Source: Elysia chlorotica
Taxonomy: Eukaryota; Mollusca; Gastropoda; Plakobranchidae
DNA length: 64,000 nucleotides
Reading direction: 5' to 3'
NCBI GenBank assembly: GCA_003991915.1
Contig: RQTK01000056.1
Span: 295,669 to 359,668 of the forward strand
Every line of letters begins with the position of its first letter. The stretch's first letter is position 1. Both the position numbers and the translations under genes were made by a program. This document shows positions 1-11,844 of this stretch, piece by piece. The notes under the pieces were generated by a model that was not told the DNA's origin, made no database searches, and was given only the letters and a program-made list of their open reading frames with translations.

Positions 1-66
1 AGAGAAATTTAAGCCTCATAGCATGTCAAAAGCAATTGGAACTAACACTGTTGTCACTGATCTAAC

Positions 67-165
67 TAACCAGTAGAGGACAAAATAATAAATTCGCCCA
101 GTCGTCTGTTTCGAACTAGACACCCATTGAGAACCAGGCGCTCTGCCACTTGAGACAGTTTGCTT
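67..165 (-). repeat. tRNA-related SINE head (family B), fragment
   Basis: The minus strand shows a polymerase III-like box A region (AGTGGCAGAGCG) and a box B-like AGTTCGAAAC about 35 nt later. The same layout recurs at the other family B copies. It is a fragment, probably a SINE rather than a functional tRNA, because no complete cloverleaf can be drawn. Confidence 0.5.
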
Positions 166-498
166 CTCACTGTCAACTATCTATTTATATATCGTTATCA
201 CAGAATTAGATCTAGTTCAATACCATCGGGTATCAACTAGATTTAGAATATAAAGCTAGTTTAGACCAAGTTTCAACTTCGTTAGATGCAGTTCTACTTC
301 CAAAAAAACAGATAGATTTGTTTGGAGTAATATTAATGTATCAATCTTCAATCGCCAATTTAACAGCAAATACTACAAATTGTGTGTCCCAGAAAAAATC
401 ATAAATGAACGAAAATCTACTGTGACATACAAATAATATTCATTAATAACAAAAAGCGACCTCCTACATTATATCAAAGATAAAAATTTCAGACTTAC

Positions 499-3400
499 AA
501 AGTCATCGCTGAAGTTCTTGTCTCTTGGATGGCCCCTTTCTCTACTTTTCATATCATAGTCTCGACCATTCATGTGGTTATCATAGTAGCCTCGCCTTGA
601 CATATTAGGGTGATAGGAAGGCTCATACAGTTCATAAGGAGGACTGAAGTCAGCACCGCCCTGTTATTGGAAATGGAAAAATGAATAATAATAACAATAA
701 TAATCATCATAAATGTTTATCTCCTTTCCCGAGCAGATTCACCTTATAAAACCTTGCACACAAAAAAGCACAAATGTAGTTTTAAGGGCTCAGGTCATAT
801 GTTTTAAGGACTATTCCAAAGCATTTATTTGTACGTTGAACTAAATCAGATAGATGCCAGTTGCTCAAAATAGTAAACCCAAACCCTCGTCGGAATAATT
901 TGTTGATAATATAATCTAGATGCATTAAACAGATATACAGAAGCCTATCTAAAGGCACTTAATTTTACCCACCACTTATTTTTAGTCAGGCTGCAATTTT
1001 TATAACCCCCTCCTGATACCTCGACACTTCTACTCAATAGAGAGAGGTTTCTGAAAATTTTCCATTTTCACAAGTAAACAATTTCGATTTCACGGTGGTT
1101 TTATATATGAGCAAAGGTCAAAGGAATAAATTTTAGAAATGCATGCATCAATTTTAAATACTTTCTAGCCTAAAATTTAAGACTTTAGTAAATGCTTTTT
1201 ATGGACGGGAACACAATGTAGTGTCTAATTTTCGTGTAAAACCCATTTTTATCTTTTTATGGACGGGAACACAATGTAGTGTCTAATTTTCGTGTAAAAC
1301 CCGTTTTTATGTTGACCTGGAGGAGTGTCTGGTGTGACATGTCACATATATTACCAAATATCTCATTACTTGACATAAATGTATAAATATAACAATACAC
1401 ATTAATTTTATATAAGTTGTTGCTTAATGTACCAAAGAAAATTAAAACTAAAAAATAATTTTGTTACTGCATTTTCAAAAAATTAATGAGTGACGTGACA
1501 GACATTTCTATATAAGACTTTCTCTTTTTTCCCCGATAAACTTAGAATCAACAGCCACCAACTTTTAATTAAGGGTTTAACAGTAATTATTAGCATTTTG
1601 AACTAATTGATAACCCAAATAGATACTCTAGGCCCATATAATTAAAGAAAGAAGTGTCTGATGTGACACCACCCACTACATCATGTTGGACACTAAAACA
1701 TAATTACAAGAACAAACTAAAAATTACTGAATTTTTTAAATATCTCATATACAAATGTTTTAAAAGTTAAATATAAAAATATATTTGGGGGCATAAAAAT
1801 AATTGCACCTATTTTATTTCAGGAAATGTAGTATCTGATGTTACTTATAGCTAAAGACACATCAAATGTAACATCAGACAACCATGAAATAAAATTTTAG
1901 GAATTTTAGCCAATCCTATCTAATATCTAAAAGAACTTTAGTTATTTAGTTGCTCATGATATGCATACATAGCATTTAATCATATTCTTAATTAGATTAT
2001 AGATCTAATGTCTGATGTGATCTTTAAACATGTGAACATTGTTGCAAACCAACAGTTCATTTATTCTAGAATGCCAGATTCCAAGAAAATACAAAGTATT
2101 TACTTATGACCTATAAAACAGCTAGATTATCAGTTAAGACAATTAGCAATCATTTAAACACAAGAAATTATATTAAAAGCTAAATTCAAGTGTCTGACTT
2201 GATCAAAATGTAGTCTGATGCTACGTGAGAAATTAACATGACACCTCCACTAAGTAGGGCTGTTCTACATGTCTACTTGATATTTGTTCTGATACATGTA
2301 GATCACTAAAGAGAGAGAAGTTGGCTAAGATAATCTAGATTGGAGATCAATGTCATTTTGACAAGCTACTTGTTTATAAAAGTACAATAGAGGCTAAATA
2401 ATGCATGAAAGTTATCCATAGAGCTGATCACACACTTCAATTCATAGAAAATAAAAAGTTATCTAGATCTACTTAATGTTGGAAATAGCAACAAATTAAA
2501 AGGTTAAGAATAGACAGATTGGTGTTAGGACAAATTAGAAAAAAACATGATGAGATTGTCGATCATCCTGATAATGTACAGATGTAAACAATTAACAAAT
2601 TTGAGTATTGATATCAAAAGTTAAAAAAAAAGAGTGATCCTTCTGTCTTGATTCAAAAGTACTTTTGGTAATGGATGCTGACAATACTTGATTTCTCTCT
2701 CTCTCATAATTTACTTTTTTTCATATGTAACGATGAGCTCAGGACTCGAAACTTTCCTTACCAGACAAACTGCAATGACAGCACCAATCATTGAGCGGAA
2801 AATCATTGCTGGCACAGAAATTAACTAACCTGCCAAAAAATACACATGAAAAAAATCCATGTTTTATATTTACCGGTGGAAAGCGTCCTGGACCATACTT
2901 TCCATCTCTTCGAGCCAGGGATGGTTGGGAGCTGTAGTGCATGCCATATTTTTCATAATTGTAGTCTGGTGAGTAGTAGCCATAACCATATGAATATCCA
3001 TAGTAGTCATCATCTACTGAATGATGTCGATATTTTCCTTGGCCCGATGGGAAGCGTTTGGCTGAAAGATAGAATATAAATGTGTCTTGTGTAAATATGT
3101 CTTTTATTCCCCTATCAATTTAACCAAATGAACTAATGCATAGTTTGTTTGTTTTTTAATATATGGATGCCATACACATTATACAGTGGAAATCTCATAA
3201 ATCCAATTGCTTAGGATTTGATCTAAACTTCGAATTAAGAGGATTTGAATTACAGAAGGGAACAAACCCTGCATTTTTTAGTTTACTGTTGTTTTCTTTC
3301 TATCTATAGCAACCTTCTTCTAACCCATTTCTTTTATAGGCATGTCTTGGGCAGCAATAAGCATTGAATTCGGCCTGCCAAATAGTACTTAAGCAAAGCC

Positions 3401-6400
3401 TATTATTGTGTGATCTGTGAATTAAGATAATCAATTAAAAAAAACTTTGAATTACGAGTCTCTTTTTAATAGATCCAAGGAGAGAAAAATAAGCTTTTCT
3501 CTCGCAATATTCAGTTATTGAAAATTAGAAATTTCTAGTCTCACTAACAGATATTTGCCAGTATTGGGGCGAATAAAAGATAAACTAGATCTTTATTACT
3601 CTTTTCCTCAAGTAGCTTTGCCAAAGTTTGAGTTGAGTTGGTATTAAGGCCCAACGTCAGTATTATATAGACTATATTGTGGAGGGTCCCCAAAACTCAT
3701 ATCTGACAATTTTATATGCTGTACAGGGCGGGGATACCATGACTCCTATCTTAGCCAGTCACATTTAACTGACACTGACCCAATCATTAGGGGGGCGACA
3801 TCTCCTATGTTCTACCCTAAGAAGGTCGAGGCCTGGATGTGAAGATGGTATTAATATACAAGTGTCGCTAGTATTTAGTGTGTGGTGTCGGGCTATATTT
3901 GGTAATTTATATAGGGGTCATAAATTGGACTGGGAGGCAGCAAATATTTATTATAAACCATAAAACCTATACATTTTCTGAAAGCTGAAAGGGTCTAGAA
4001 AATTTTGAAGCAGGTTTCGGTACCATACAAGTGTTTTGTGACCTTGACCTTGGCCTTGAAATGCCAAGGTCAGGTTTCTAGCCTAAAAAATATCTACTTT
4101 GTCATCAAATAACTTGGAAACCAACATGTTTAGCTCAAAAAGATAGAATAAAAGTTGTAGAGAATTTATTCAGCTTTCAGAAAATGTATAGGTCTAATAG
4201 CCTCACACCAAGAGTAAACCAGCTGTAGCAGATCTACGCAACATAACTAATGAACATAAACGTCAAGTAGGTCCCAAGTTTTCTCTCTGACCATTGCTAA
4301 CACACAAGAATACACATAAAAAGCATGCAGAAGTAGATTGAGTACTTAGCTGGTTTTTTAGTTCTCTTTATCAACTTTATCAACTGGATCTACATCTCCG
4401 TTTCTATCTACTTCTAACTCAACTGCTCTTGGAACTGAATCCCTAGGTCTAGATCTAAATCTAGATCTAGATCTAACTACTGGCTCCCTGCCTTCACTGC
4501 CACTACTAGATCTAGATCTAGATAAAATAACTGAAAATATTAAAAAAAATCATCAATCTAACCATCTAAGACATCTAAAACTTGTTCTCGAGTAAGTAAT
4601 TTCCTTCCGGATGGACCTGCTCCTTAGTTATAAATTGTTAGAGTTTGTAGCTTTCAAGAGAAAATCGAGTGTCAACATGTAAACAAAGTTTGAGCTGAAA
4701 ACAGCTGTTGTCTGCATTCAAAACAACACTGGAAGGAAGTGGAACTCTTCTTTATTCCTATAAGAGTAGTTTCTATTTATTTGGCGGTGTACAGACTCTT
4801 TAGTCCGCCATAAAATAAACCCTCTTTTACGGCCGATCTAATCGTCCGAAACACCACAGCAGCGACTTTACGGCTGTTTTAATCGGCCGTATACACTACG
4901 AGGGTTAAGCAAAGCCTATTATTGGTGTGATCTGTGAATTAAGATAATCAATTAAAAAAAACTTCGAATTACGAGTCTCTTTTTAATAGATCCAAGGAGA
5001 GAAAAATAAACTTTTCTCTCGCAATATTCAGTTAGAAATTTCTAGTCTCACTAACAGATATTTGCCAGTATTGGGGCGAATAAAAGATCAACTAGATCTT
5101 TATTACTCTTTTCCTCAAGTAGCTTTGCCAAAGTTTGAGTTTGAGTTGAGTTGGTATTAAGGCCCAACGTCAGTATTATATAGACTATATTGTGGAGGGT
5201 CCCCAAAACTCATATCTGACAATTTTATGTGCTGTACAGGGCGGGGATACCATGACTCCTATCTTAGCCAGTCACATTTAACTGACACTGACCCAATCAG
5301 TAGGGGGGCGAAATCGCCTGTGTTCTACCATAAGAAGGTCGAGGCCTGGATGTGAAGATGGTATTAATCAAACAATGAAACGATTAGCTAGATCTACATG
5401 ATGTTTTAGCAAACGCATATGAGCTCATGAAACGCATATTAGAATCATTAATTGCTTGGAAATGACGGCCAGTGTTAATGACTGAAAGTCAAGATAGAGA
5501 AACCATTATCATTCGGATGAATGAACGCAAGAGAAACATTGTGCATTGAGTTGGGACTGATCGGTATCGCTGAAGTTGTTGACTAACCCAATGCCGATAG
5601 CAATGTTTAACAAGCATAGAAAAGAAAAAACAAAGAATATCATTAATCAAGAAAATAAACAAATCGTTCATAAATTTTCTTTCGTCCATGAACAAAGCAC
5701 TGTTTTTCTCTAGTTTCGATTGCATGATCAAATACTTTTTTTTTTTGTGCAAAAATCAGCCGTGTTGCCCAGAAGGTAGTATATTTTCACTTTAAAAAAT
5801 GGATCAGGGATTCGAGTAGCAAAAGTTAACGAAAATAGGCCAATGCGTATGGGTTGGCAGCTCTGGGAGGGATGTACTATCAGTACCCTTTTGAACATCT
5901 CCAAAACTTAGATATAAGAAAATAAGCTTGGATCAAGAACGCATGACTCAAGACCTATAGCAAATTATGTGAAGACTAACTCAGCTAAAATGTAATAGGT
6001 GCGGGTCACAAGCTTTCTTCCGCCACGAATACGGGATAGTGTTGGGTTTTTGATGAGCGGCGAACAGACGCAGATATTATTGCACACACAAAAATCGTCA
6101 ATCACGCTGCTGAATATTGTCAGTTTGAAAAATCTGTACATTCCTGTAAAAATCGGGATAATCGGTATGTACTGATCAAATCGGTGCAAATAGGCAGGCC
6201 TGTATATTAGTAATTATATCAGAAACTGACAATTGGTCTTGTGAAAGGTTGGCATGCCGGTAGCCAGCACTCTCCCACCCATAGAATATTCACACGGTGA
6301 GCCTTCATATGTCTTGCCCTTTATCTCTCCATCTTCTAAGTAAAAAGCAAAAATAACTTTGTAAGTTGAAATGTTGCTAAAGATCTTACAACAGATTTTC

Positions 6401-7689
6401 GTGGATACTTACACTCATGATAGTCAAAAGAAGTTTGTCTGTGAAGCCGGTTATAATCCGATCGAGAGTGATACGGGTCTTCTCTACGTTGACGATTTCT
6501 GTCACCTTGATAACCACTCAGCTTTTGACCTTGTGATTTCTGTGGATGAAACATTCAACAAATAAGATGACATTGAAACTGCTCCATCCTCCTAGGATCT
6601 CAAGCTTTTTTTTGTGAAATCAAAGAAGAAGAGCGTTGATGGCATGACAGTTTGCTGTCAATACTTTTTATTTTAACCCATAGAGCGCAGCGCGCCAGAT
6701 GTGCCTTGCTGTGAAAGAACTTCTGGTTCCGCTCACAGCTACCTCAGTGGCTTAGCACCTGCCAAATGGGTACTGAAGGGTGCAAACAAGCTACCACTGG
6801 TAGTAAGCCTTCACTAATCCTTTATTCCTCCCTTTTCTATCACGCGAGAAACTTGTGAATGGATGTACATGCTCAAGCGTCCTGCGTTCTCAAGCAGATG
6901 GTGCGATACTTGGCAGGTGCCCAAAAAATATGGCCTGATATTTTTCTAGAAATTTGTGGGATGCAGATCTTATTAAATTTAAATAATATTAAATTGGCAT
7001 CGTAGGGGACCTATAGACAGCTCAGTCTCCAGTGCTCGGGACTGAGGAGCAGGAGGTCCAAGGTTCAAATATGTGATGTCACCCGTTTTTTTCCTCCCAT
7101 CTCTGTAGGAAACCTATGGGACATAACATTTCTAGACGACATTTTTAGCAATATATGGCGATAAGTATGTCTAGCATTACAGCTCTGGATTGACAAGGAC
7201 GTCACATGTTTCAATCCTCAGCTGATATTTCTATTTCTGTATTGTAGAACTTTCAATTGGGCTACAAGGGCTCTAAACGCATATAATCCTTTTGACAAGA
7301 GACGCATCGGAGAAATGTCATTCCATGTAAAAACGATTAGAACACCCACAGCTATTTAAAAGTAAATAAGTTTCATTGTGATCAACTGCAGGAAAGAAAG
7401 TAGTAACTGTCTTATCCTTTATTCCTCCCATACGATGAGTAATAAACGATTAATAAAAAAGATAGTGAAATCAATCAACTTCTCAGCGCAACAGGAAAAT
7501 AGTTTTATGAACTTCTATTAGTTTTAAAAACTTATTTACACCCGAATTGTGTGAAAATTCCGATACAAAAAGAAAGAGCCTTTTAAAAGAAATGTAAAAA
7601 TTACAACAAAATCTTACTGCTGAATCTGCTTGAGGAAACTTGAGCCATGGTGGTGCAAAATCTTGCTTTGGGAGATTGCTGTCTGCCAT
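499..7689 (-). CDS. GPBP1: Vasculin-like protein (GPBP1/GPBP1L1 family), first four coding exons; continues past left edge
   Basis: Coding exons, in transcript order, are 7618-7689, 6413-6539, 2874-3061 and 499-660. All have GT-AG borders, and their phases (0, 1, 0, 0) join one open frame of about 153 residues. Vasculin family members are GC-rich-promoter-binding or RNA-associated nuclear proteins. The start, with KQDFAPPWLKFPQ at residues 8-20, matches the conserved vertebrate N-terminus (HDFAPAWLNFP). The family's arginine/serine motif is echoed by LHRQTSFDYHE and by RHHSVDDDYYG. The last exon ends NFSDDF, just where the family has the EDFPSLNP motif, so the missing part should begin one exon further left. 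The middle is tyrosine- and glycine-rich and looks disordered. The start is the first ATG of the 7618-7724 exon. Introns hold MITEs, SINEs and a motif array. The family call rests on remembered family motifs, not a database search. Confidence 0.5.
661..2873. other. Vasculin intron 3 with a 58-bp tandem duplication and a motif array
   Basis: This AT-rich intron has no coding potential. Two near-identical 58-bp units lie at 1195-1252 and 1253-1310, each containing GGGAACACAATGTAGTGTCT. From 1325 to about 2240 a GTGTCTGATGTGAC-like word recurs at roughly 165-180 bp spacing (see findings). Confidence 0.5.
3389..3855. repeat. Segmental duplication, copy 1 (467 bp), containing a SINE B body on the minus strand
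   Basis: This stretch is nearly identical to 4905-5368, offset by 1516 bp, and lies in vasculin intron 2. Its right half, about 3640-3855, is a minus-strand SINE family B body, recognised by GTCATGGTATCCCCGCCCTG and the end GACGTTGGGCCTTAATACC. Differences between the copies are a few substitutions and short indels, so the duplication is fairly recent. Confidence 0.5.
3966..4192. mobile_element. 227-bp MITE with 24-bp perfect terminal inverted repeats
   Basis: The left end CCTATACATTTTCTGAAAGC is exactly inverted at the right end, giving perfect 24-bp arms. The element is too short to code for anything. Inside lie adjoining TGACCTTG words, resembling nuclear-receptor monomer half-sites, with an inverted CCAAGGTCA. 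No clear target-site duplication was seen, so the superfamily is open. Confidence 0.5.
4905..5368. repeat. Segmental duplication, copy 2 (464 bp)
   Basis: Second copy of 3389-3855. It shares the same start (TTAAGCAAAGCCTATTATTG) and the same end (GATGGTATTAAT). A short deletion around 5030 and a 6-bp insertion near 5143 separate it from copy 1. It carries no gene. Confidence 0.5.
6930..7525 (+). repeat. Composite tRNA-related SINE-like element (family A), plus copy
   Basis: This copy aligns by eye with 38860-39370 on the opposite strand over almost its whole length. A first tRNA-like module (GACAGCTCAGTCTCCAGTGC followed by box B-like GGTTCAAAT) lies at about 7015-7080. A second module (AGCTCTGGATTGACAAGG followed by TTTCAATCC) lies at 7168-7222. 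A shared tail includes GGAAAGAAAGTAGTAACTGT. About 120 bp near 7250-7370 is absent from or diverged in the other copy. It sits in vasculin intron 1, less than 100 bp from the first coding exon. Confidence 0.5.
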
Positions 7690-7724
7690 GACGATAACCG
7701 TATGTCACAGACACATGGTGTATA
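7618..7724 (-). other. Vasculin first coding exon with 5' UTR and a four-codon upstream ORF
   Basis: On the minus strand a pyrimidine-rich tract ends in CTTCATAG at 7725, giving about 35 nt of 5' UTR before the ATG at 7687-7689. Inside it is an upstream ATG (7714-7716) that reads ATG TGT CTG TGA and stops at 7705, 15 nt before the real start. This may damp translation (inference). The donor is GTAAGA at 7617. At least one more 5' UTR exon must lie upstream. Confidence 0.5.
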
Positions 7725-7725
7725 C

Positions 7726-10700
7726 TATGAAGAGAAAAAATAAAAAAAAAAGTGATTGATAGTGATATAATTATCGTATTTCTCCTACTGTAGACACATT
7801 TAATTCATTGTGCTTTCTCTTCCCTAAATTCTTCTCTAAAATTACACATGTCAAACCAACAAGATTTTTTTTAAGTTTCAAAGGCACAGATCATCAAGCA
7901 AGACGCTTTGCATTAATAACAGCAATGGCAACTGTATCACAATTTTGTTTCTCAACTATTTAACATTATGAGCAAAGGCTTTTTGAGGTTAAAACTTGAG
8001 TTATGGATAGGTGGATCAATAGTATTAACATATAGACAAATTTTTAAAAAACACATGGAAACCTACAGGAAAATTGGCATCACTGCTAACATTTTTTAAA
8101 CCAAAGACCTGATTTCTAACCCCCCCCTTTAAAAAACATAGTAGTGAGTCGACAAAAGGTTACATCTCTACTTTTTGCGCTTTTGAGAAAAATGCAATTA
8201 AAAGTAACTAATCTTTAATGCAACAGATTTAGGACGCAGACATTAACCACAATGCTCATTTAGAGTTACAGCCAGAACCTACTTTATATTCTGATGATTC
8301 TTCTTTTCAGATAGCAACTTTTTATGCTGTTATCTCTAATTTTACCAAAAGTGTAGATAACCTTTTTAATGCCACCACACGCAGTGTAGATCAAATAACT
8401 AATGTACACTGTCCAATATTTTTTGTTTCAAATATTAAGATTGGATTAAAATATCTAGCACAAACTAATGACTGGAAAACCAGGAATAGATTTAATTAGA
8501 ATAACAATTCAGAAATTCTTGTTTAAAAATGAAATACAATAATAAATAGTAAAAATAAAAAAACAGAAAACGACAGCACAAACCTTTCAGGGACTGATAT
8601 GTATGAAACTTTTCAGCAGTTGATGTTGAAAATATAAACTGGTCTTGCAATGACTCAATGATTTAGTTATCCCACAAGTGAATAAAGCTAATTTTGACTT
8701 AATAATAGAGATCATAGGCACTTGTAAAACAACAACCATAACAAGGATGCAGGAACTTTTGTACAAAGTATTTACAAACTTATAGCTGAATTTGTTAACC
8801 TGACAACCACAAGTAAAAAACTTGTACCCAAATACTGCTAAGACATCCTTTTACAACAGAATCAAATCAAGCTTGAAAACTGTGTTCAACTTCAGAAATT
8901 GAAAACTGACAATCTCATTTTCAAAACACAACAAAAGGACAATGTCTAATCCTTACACACCAATCTACTCAGGCCAAAGCCCACACACACTCTTTTGAAT
9001 ATCTTTGTTAATGCATTTTCCTATGATTATGGCACTTTTTACCAATAAAACACAGGCAACAGGAATCTAGGCAAGTAGATATGTTTAGTTCAAATTTACA
9101 TGGCTATCACTGAGATATGTCATCATGCAAAGAGAGACTGCTCAACTTTGAGAATGAAATGTTTAGGCTTAATCTTTGCTGTTTCCAACTTCCCACTTTA
9201 GTTGTTGTCCTATACCTGAAAAACAAAACAAAAAAAACAAAAACATTATATCATAAGTTAACAAAAAATATATTTATAAAAATATTATGAACATTACTTA
9301 ATATTTCACCCAAAATTAGGTAACTTTGTTGAAAGTATGAGTGAAAGACATGAGCTCTGATTTAGGTTTTAGTTAGCTCAGCAATAATTTCTGCAGAGAC
9401 ACGGTGCTACATTTTATAAAAGAGTGTAAACTGGAAAATGTTTGAAAAAGCGCTTTTGGACACTTCTGCTAGATGAACACGACTCATGTCTTTCAACTAT
9501 GAACAAGCGGAATAACTTTTGGTTAAATGTCACACCACATGTCCTAAAAAAAATATAAAAAAAAACTAGCAGCGGAACTAGACGTCATTGGTAAAAAAAA
9601 AATGTTATCTAACCCAAGACCATTGATCGTAAATTTTGTTAAGAATTGTCATGTTGATCGCATGAATCGACAGTTTTTTTTAGAAAAATGGAAGACAGTA
9701 GAAACTAACTATTGAAAGTTGTTTTTAATCACAGGTGACTTAGACAAAATTTTGGCCCAACTGAACATTTTTTTGTTTTGGTCATAGCACAGATAGGTTG
9801 GATTTGTTCAAAGTTTGTAATGGCGGGTAAGTGTTATTTTGGACCTATATTTCACATGTGAACAGTGTAATGGGACGTAGGTTTTCCACCTTTCATGAGT
9901 GGTGGTAAAGAATGTTGAATTCTTTCCACCTTCTATAAAATAAGACTTTATTAATACACACGGAAATTTCAGCTTGGTTACAGAATAAAACATACAGGTA
10001 CAGTGTATTCACATGTTACAATACTCACACACATACACTCAATTGGCATCGAATAGTCTTCATTGAGTAATTCTAATTATTATTTATCACAACTAGAATT
10101 TAGAATTTTTTTTTTTTAATGTCTTTTACGTTAGGCTATAATCTACAAAGATGAGTCTTGCTGAATTCTCAACTGATGTGGGGACAAATGAATACAGCAC
10201 AGATTTCTTTGTGACAGAAGTCTACCACTGCTTAATAAGTGCCTACATATCGGAAGAAGAGAAGTTGCTTGTTATCTTCAGTAATGTATTTGATTTTTTA
10301 AGAGCATTGTTTCAGATGTGATTTACCGACATGGTAAATTGGTATTTAATTTGTCATCTTTCCAGCCTTTTTCACAATTAATTATACCCAAGTGATTTTT
10401 GTCACTTAGTCACATTTAGTGGTATATTTCCCCGCAATATATATGCCAAATATAAAAATGTTTTGGAGTGTGGAACATCGCCGATAAATTTAAACAGCCG
10501 AAAACTACAGCCACCACGACACTGCAGTGGGTAACATCTGCATCAAAATCAGTAGGCCAGGCTACTCACATACTGAACCTACAATATAGATTTTTACTTT
10601 AAAGTAGCTCAGGCCTAGATTAGATCTAGATCTAGATCTAGACATAGATCTAGATTCTAGTAGCCAAGTAGGGATTACAAACTAAGATCTATAGGCCTAA

Positions 10701-11300
10701 TCAATGATTGGAATTAAAAAATCTATAGGCCTATTGGACTAGGAACTGAGTAACTTACTGTGGTTTTAGGGGAAACGCTCCTGGGTTACAAATCACGAAG
10801 CTCCCACTATGAATCTATTTATCTAGATTCCAGTGGGCAGATGGTTTCAACGAGTCACAAGAGAAGTTGGAATCTTGGATCCTAGTATTTTATAGCGTGT
10901 ATCTGGAAGACTTAATCCGAAGTGTGCACTGAGATCATCAAAAATGTAGACGGATATAGATCTCTATTATCGCCAAGCATACAAACTTTGTAACATTCCA
11001 AGTTATATGCTTCTAATCTAGATCTAGAATCGACTCTAGATTCTAGAAAGTATAATTCCAGTCAAGCTCTCGGGAGGGAGTCAGTCGTAGTGACAATGAC
11101 AGATTCGCCGCTTTCCTTGTTTTAGGTGAAAAACTAGATCTATAAAACTTTAATAAGTATCAGACGTGTGCCATAATTCAAGGCTGCTTGTCGCGACAAA
11201 AATAAGAATTTTTACGGTTTGTGATTGAACTGGTTCGGTATTTTTTGTCAACAATCTTATTTACAAACAACAGCCGTTTGCAAGAGCATGTCCCAAAACA
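7726..11300. other. Upstream/first-intron region of vasculin, no coding exon identified
   Basis: AT-rich sequence without a supported coding exon. A short minus-strand block near 9160-9210, preceded by a TTTTTCAG-like acceptor, could be a 5' UTR exon. A 56-codon plus-strand frame lies at 10151-10321. Around 10615-10660 and 11015-11045 the word AGATCTAGATCT is clustered. Confidence 0.5.
10151..10321 (+). CDS. Short plus-strand open frame of unknown status (56 aa)
   Basis: The frame starts MSLAEFSTDVGTNEYSTDFF, in a fair initiation context (ACAAAGATGAG), after an acceptor-like TTTTACGTTAG. It ends at TGA 10319-10321. A possible donor (AAT|GTATTT) lies at 10283, which would make it a first exon. 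I do not recognise the peptide. It lies opposite the presumed vasculin first intron and may well be a chance frame. Confidence 0.5.
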   Translation: MSLAEFSTDVGTNEYSTDFFVTEVYHCLISAYISEEEKLLVIFSNVFDFLRALFQM

Positions 11301-11304
11301 ATGT

Positions 11305-11345
11305 TATGACAAAGATGGCGCCTGATAACTCCCAGAATGCAGTTC
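11305..11345. promoter_or_regulatory. Promoter-like block with YY1-type and ZNF143/Staf-type motifs
   Basis: AAAGATGGCGCC at 11311-11322 matches the YY1 core. ACTCCCAGAATGCAG at 11328-11342 matches the ZNF143/Staf (SBS) element typical of animal housekeeping promoters. The surroundings are richer in CpG than the flanks. It is about 3.6 kb upstream of the vasculin ATG and is the best promoter candidate for that gene. Use and direction are inferred. Confidence 0.5.
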
Positions 11346-11433
11346 AACTAGGCCTATGAATCTCTAGGCTTTAGAGCTGAGGCTTGTGCCCAGAACTCTC
11401 TTTCGTTCTGACCTCTAGCATACTCTCTAAGCA

Positions 11434-11468
11434 AATGTGTGTGTGTGTGTGTGTTTGTGTGTGTGTGC
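11434..11468. repeat. (GT)n microsatellite
   Basis: An almost pure GT run of about 35 bp. A tandem pair of about 28-bp units containing AAATCCGATTTCATAGAACC follows at 11492-11548. Confidence 0.5.
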
Positions 11469-11689
11469 AAACAATTGCTCCGAGTACACTGTTAAAATCC
11501 GATTTCATAGAACCCGATGGTAAAATCCGATTTCATAGAACCCGATGGTGTGACAAAACATAATAGCCTATATTCTCATTTTAGTTATAAGTGAGTTCCC
11601 ACTAACAATAAATAGCATATTGGTGACACTCAAGTAGTCTTTTTTTCATCAAGATCACTAAATTCATTGAGACATTTTTTGTTGCTGTT

Positions 11690-11844
<155 letters not shown>

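Noticed and set aside
2560-2700. Possible extra vasculin exon in intron 3
   Set aside because: Exons 3 and 4 already join in phase 0, and no open frame with acceptor and donor was found here.
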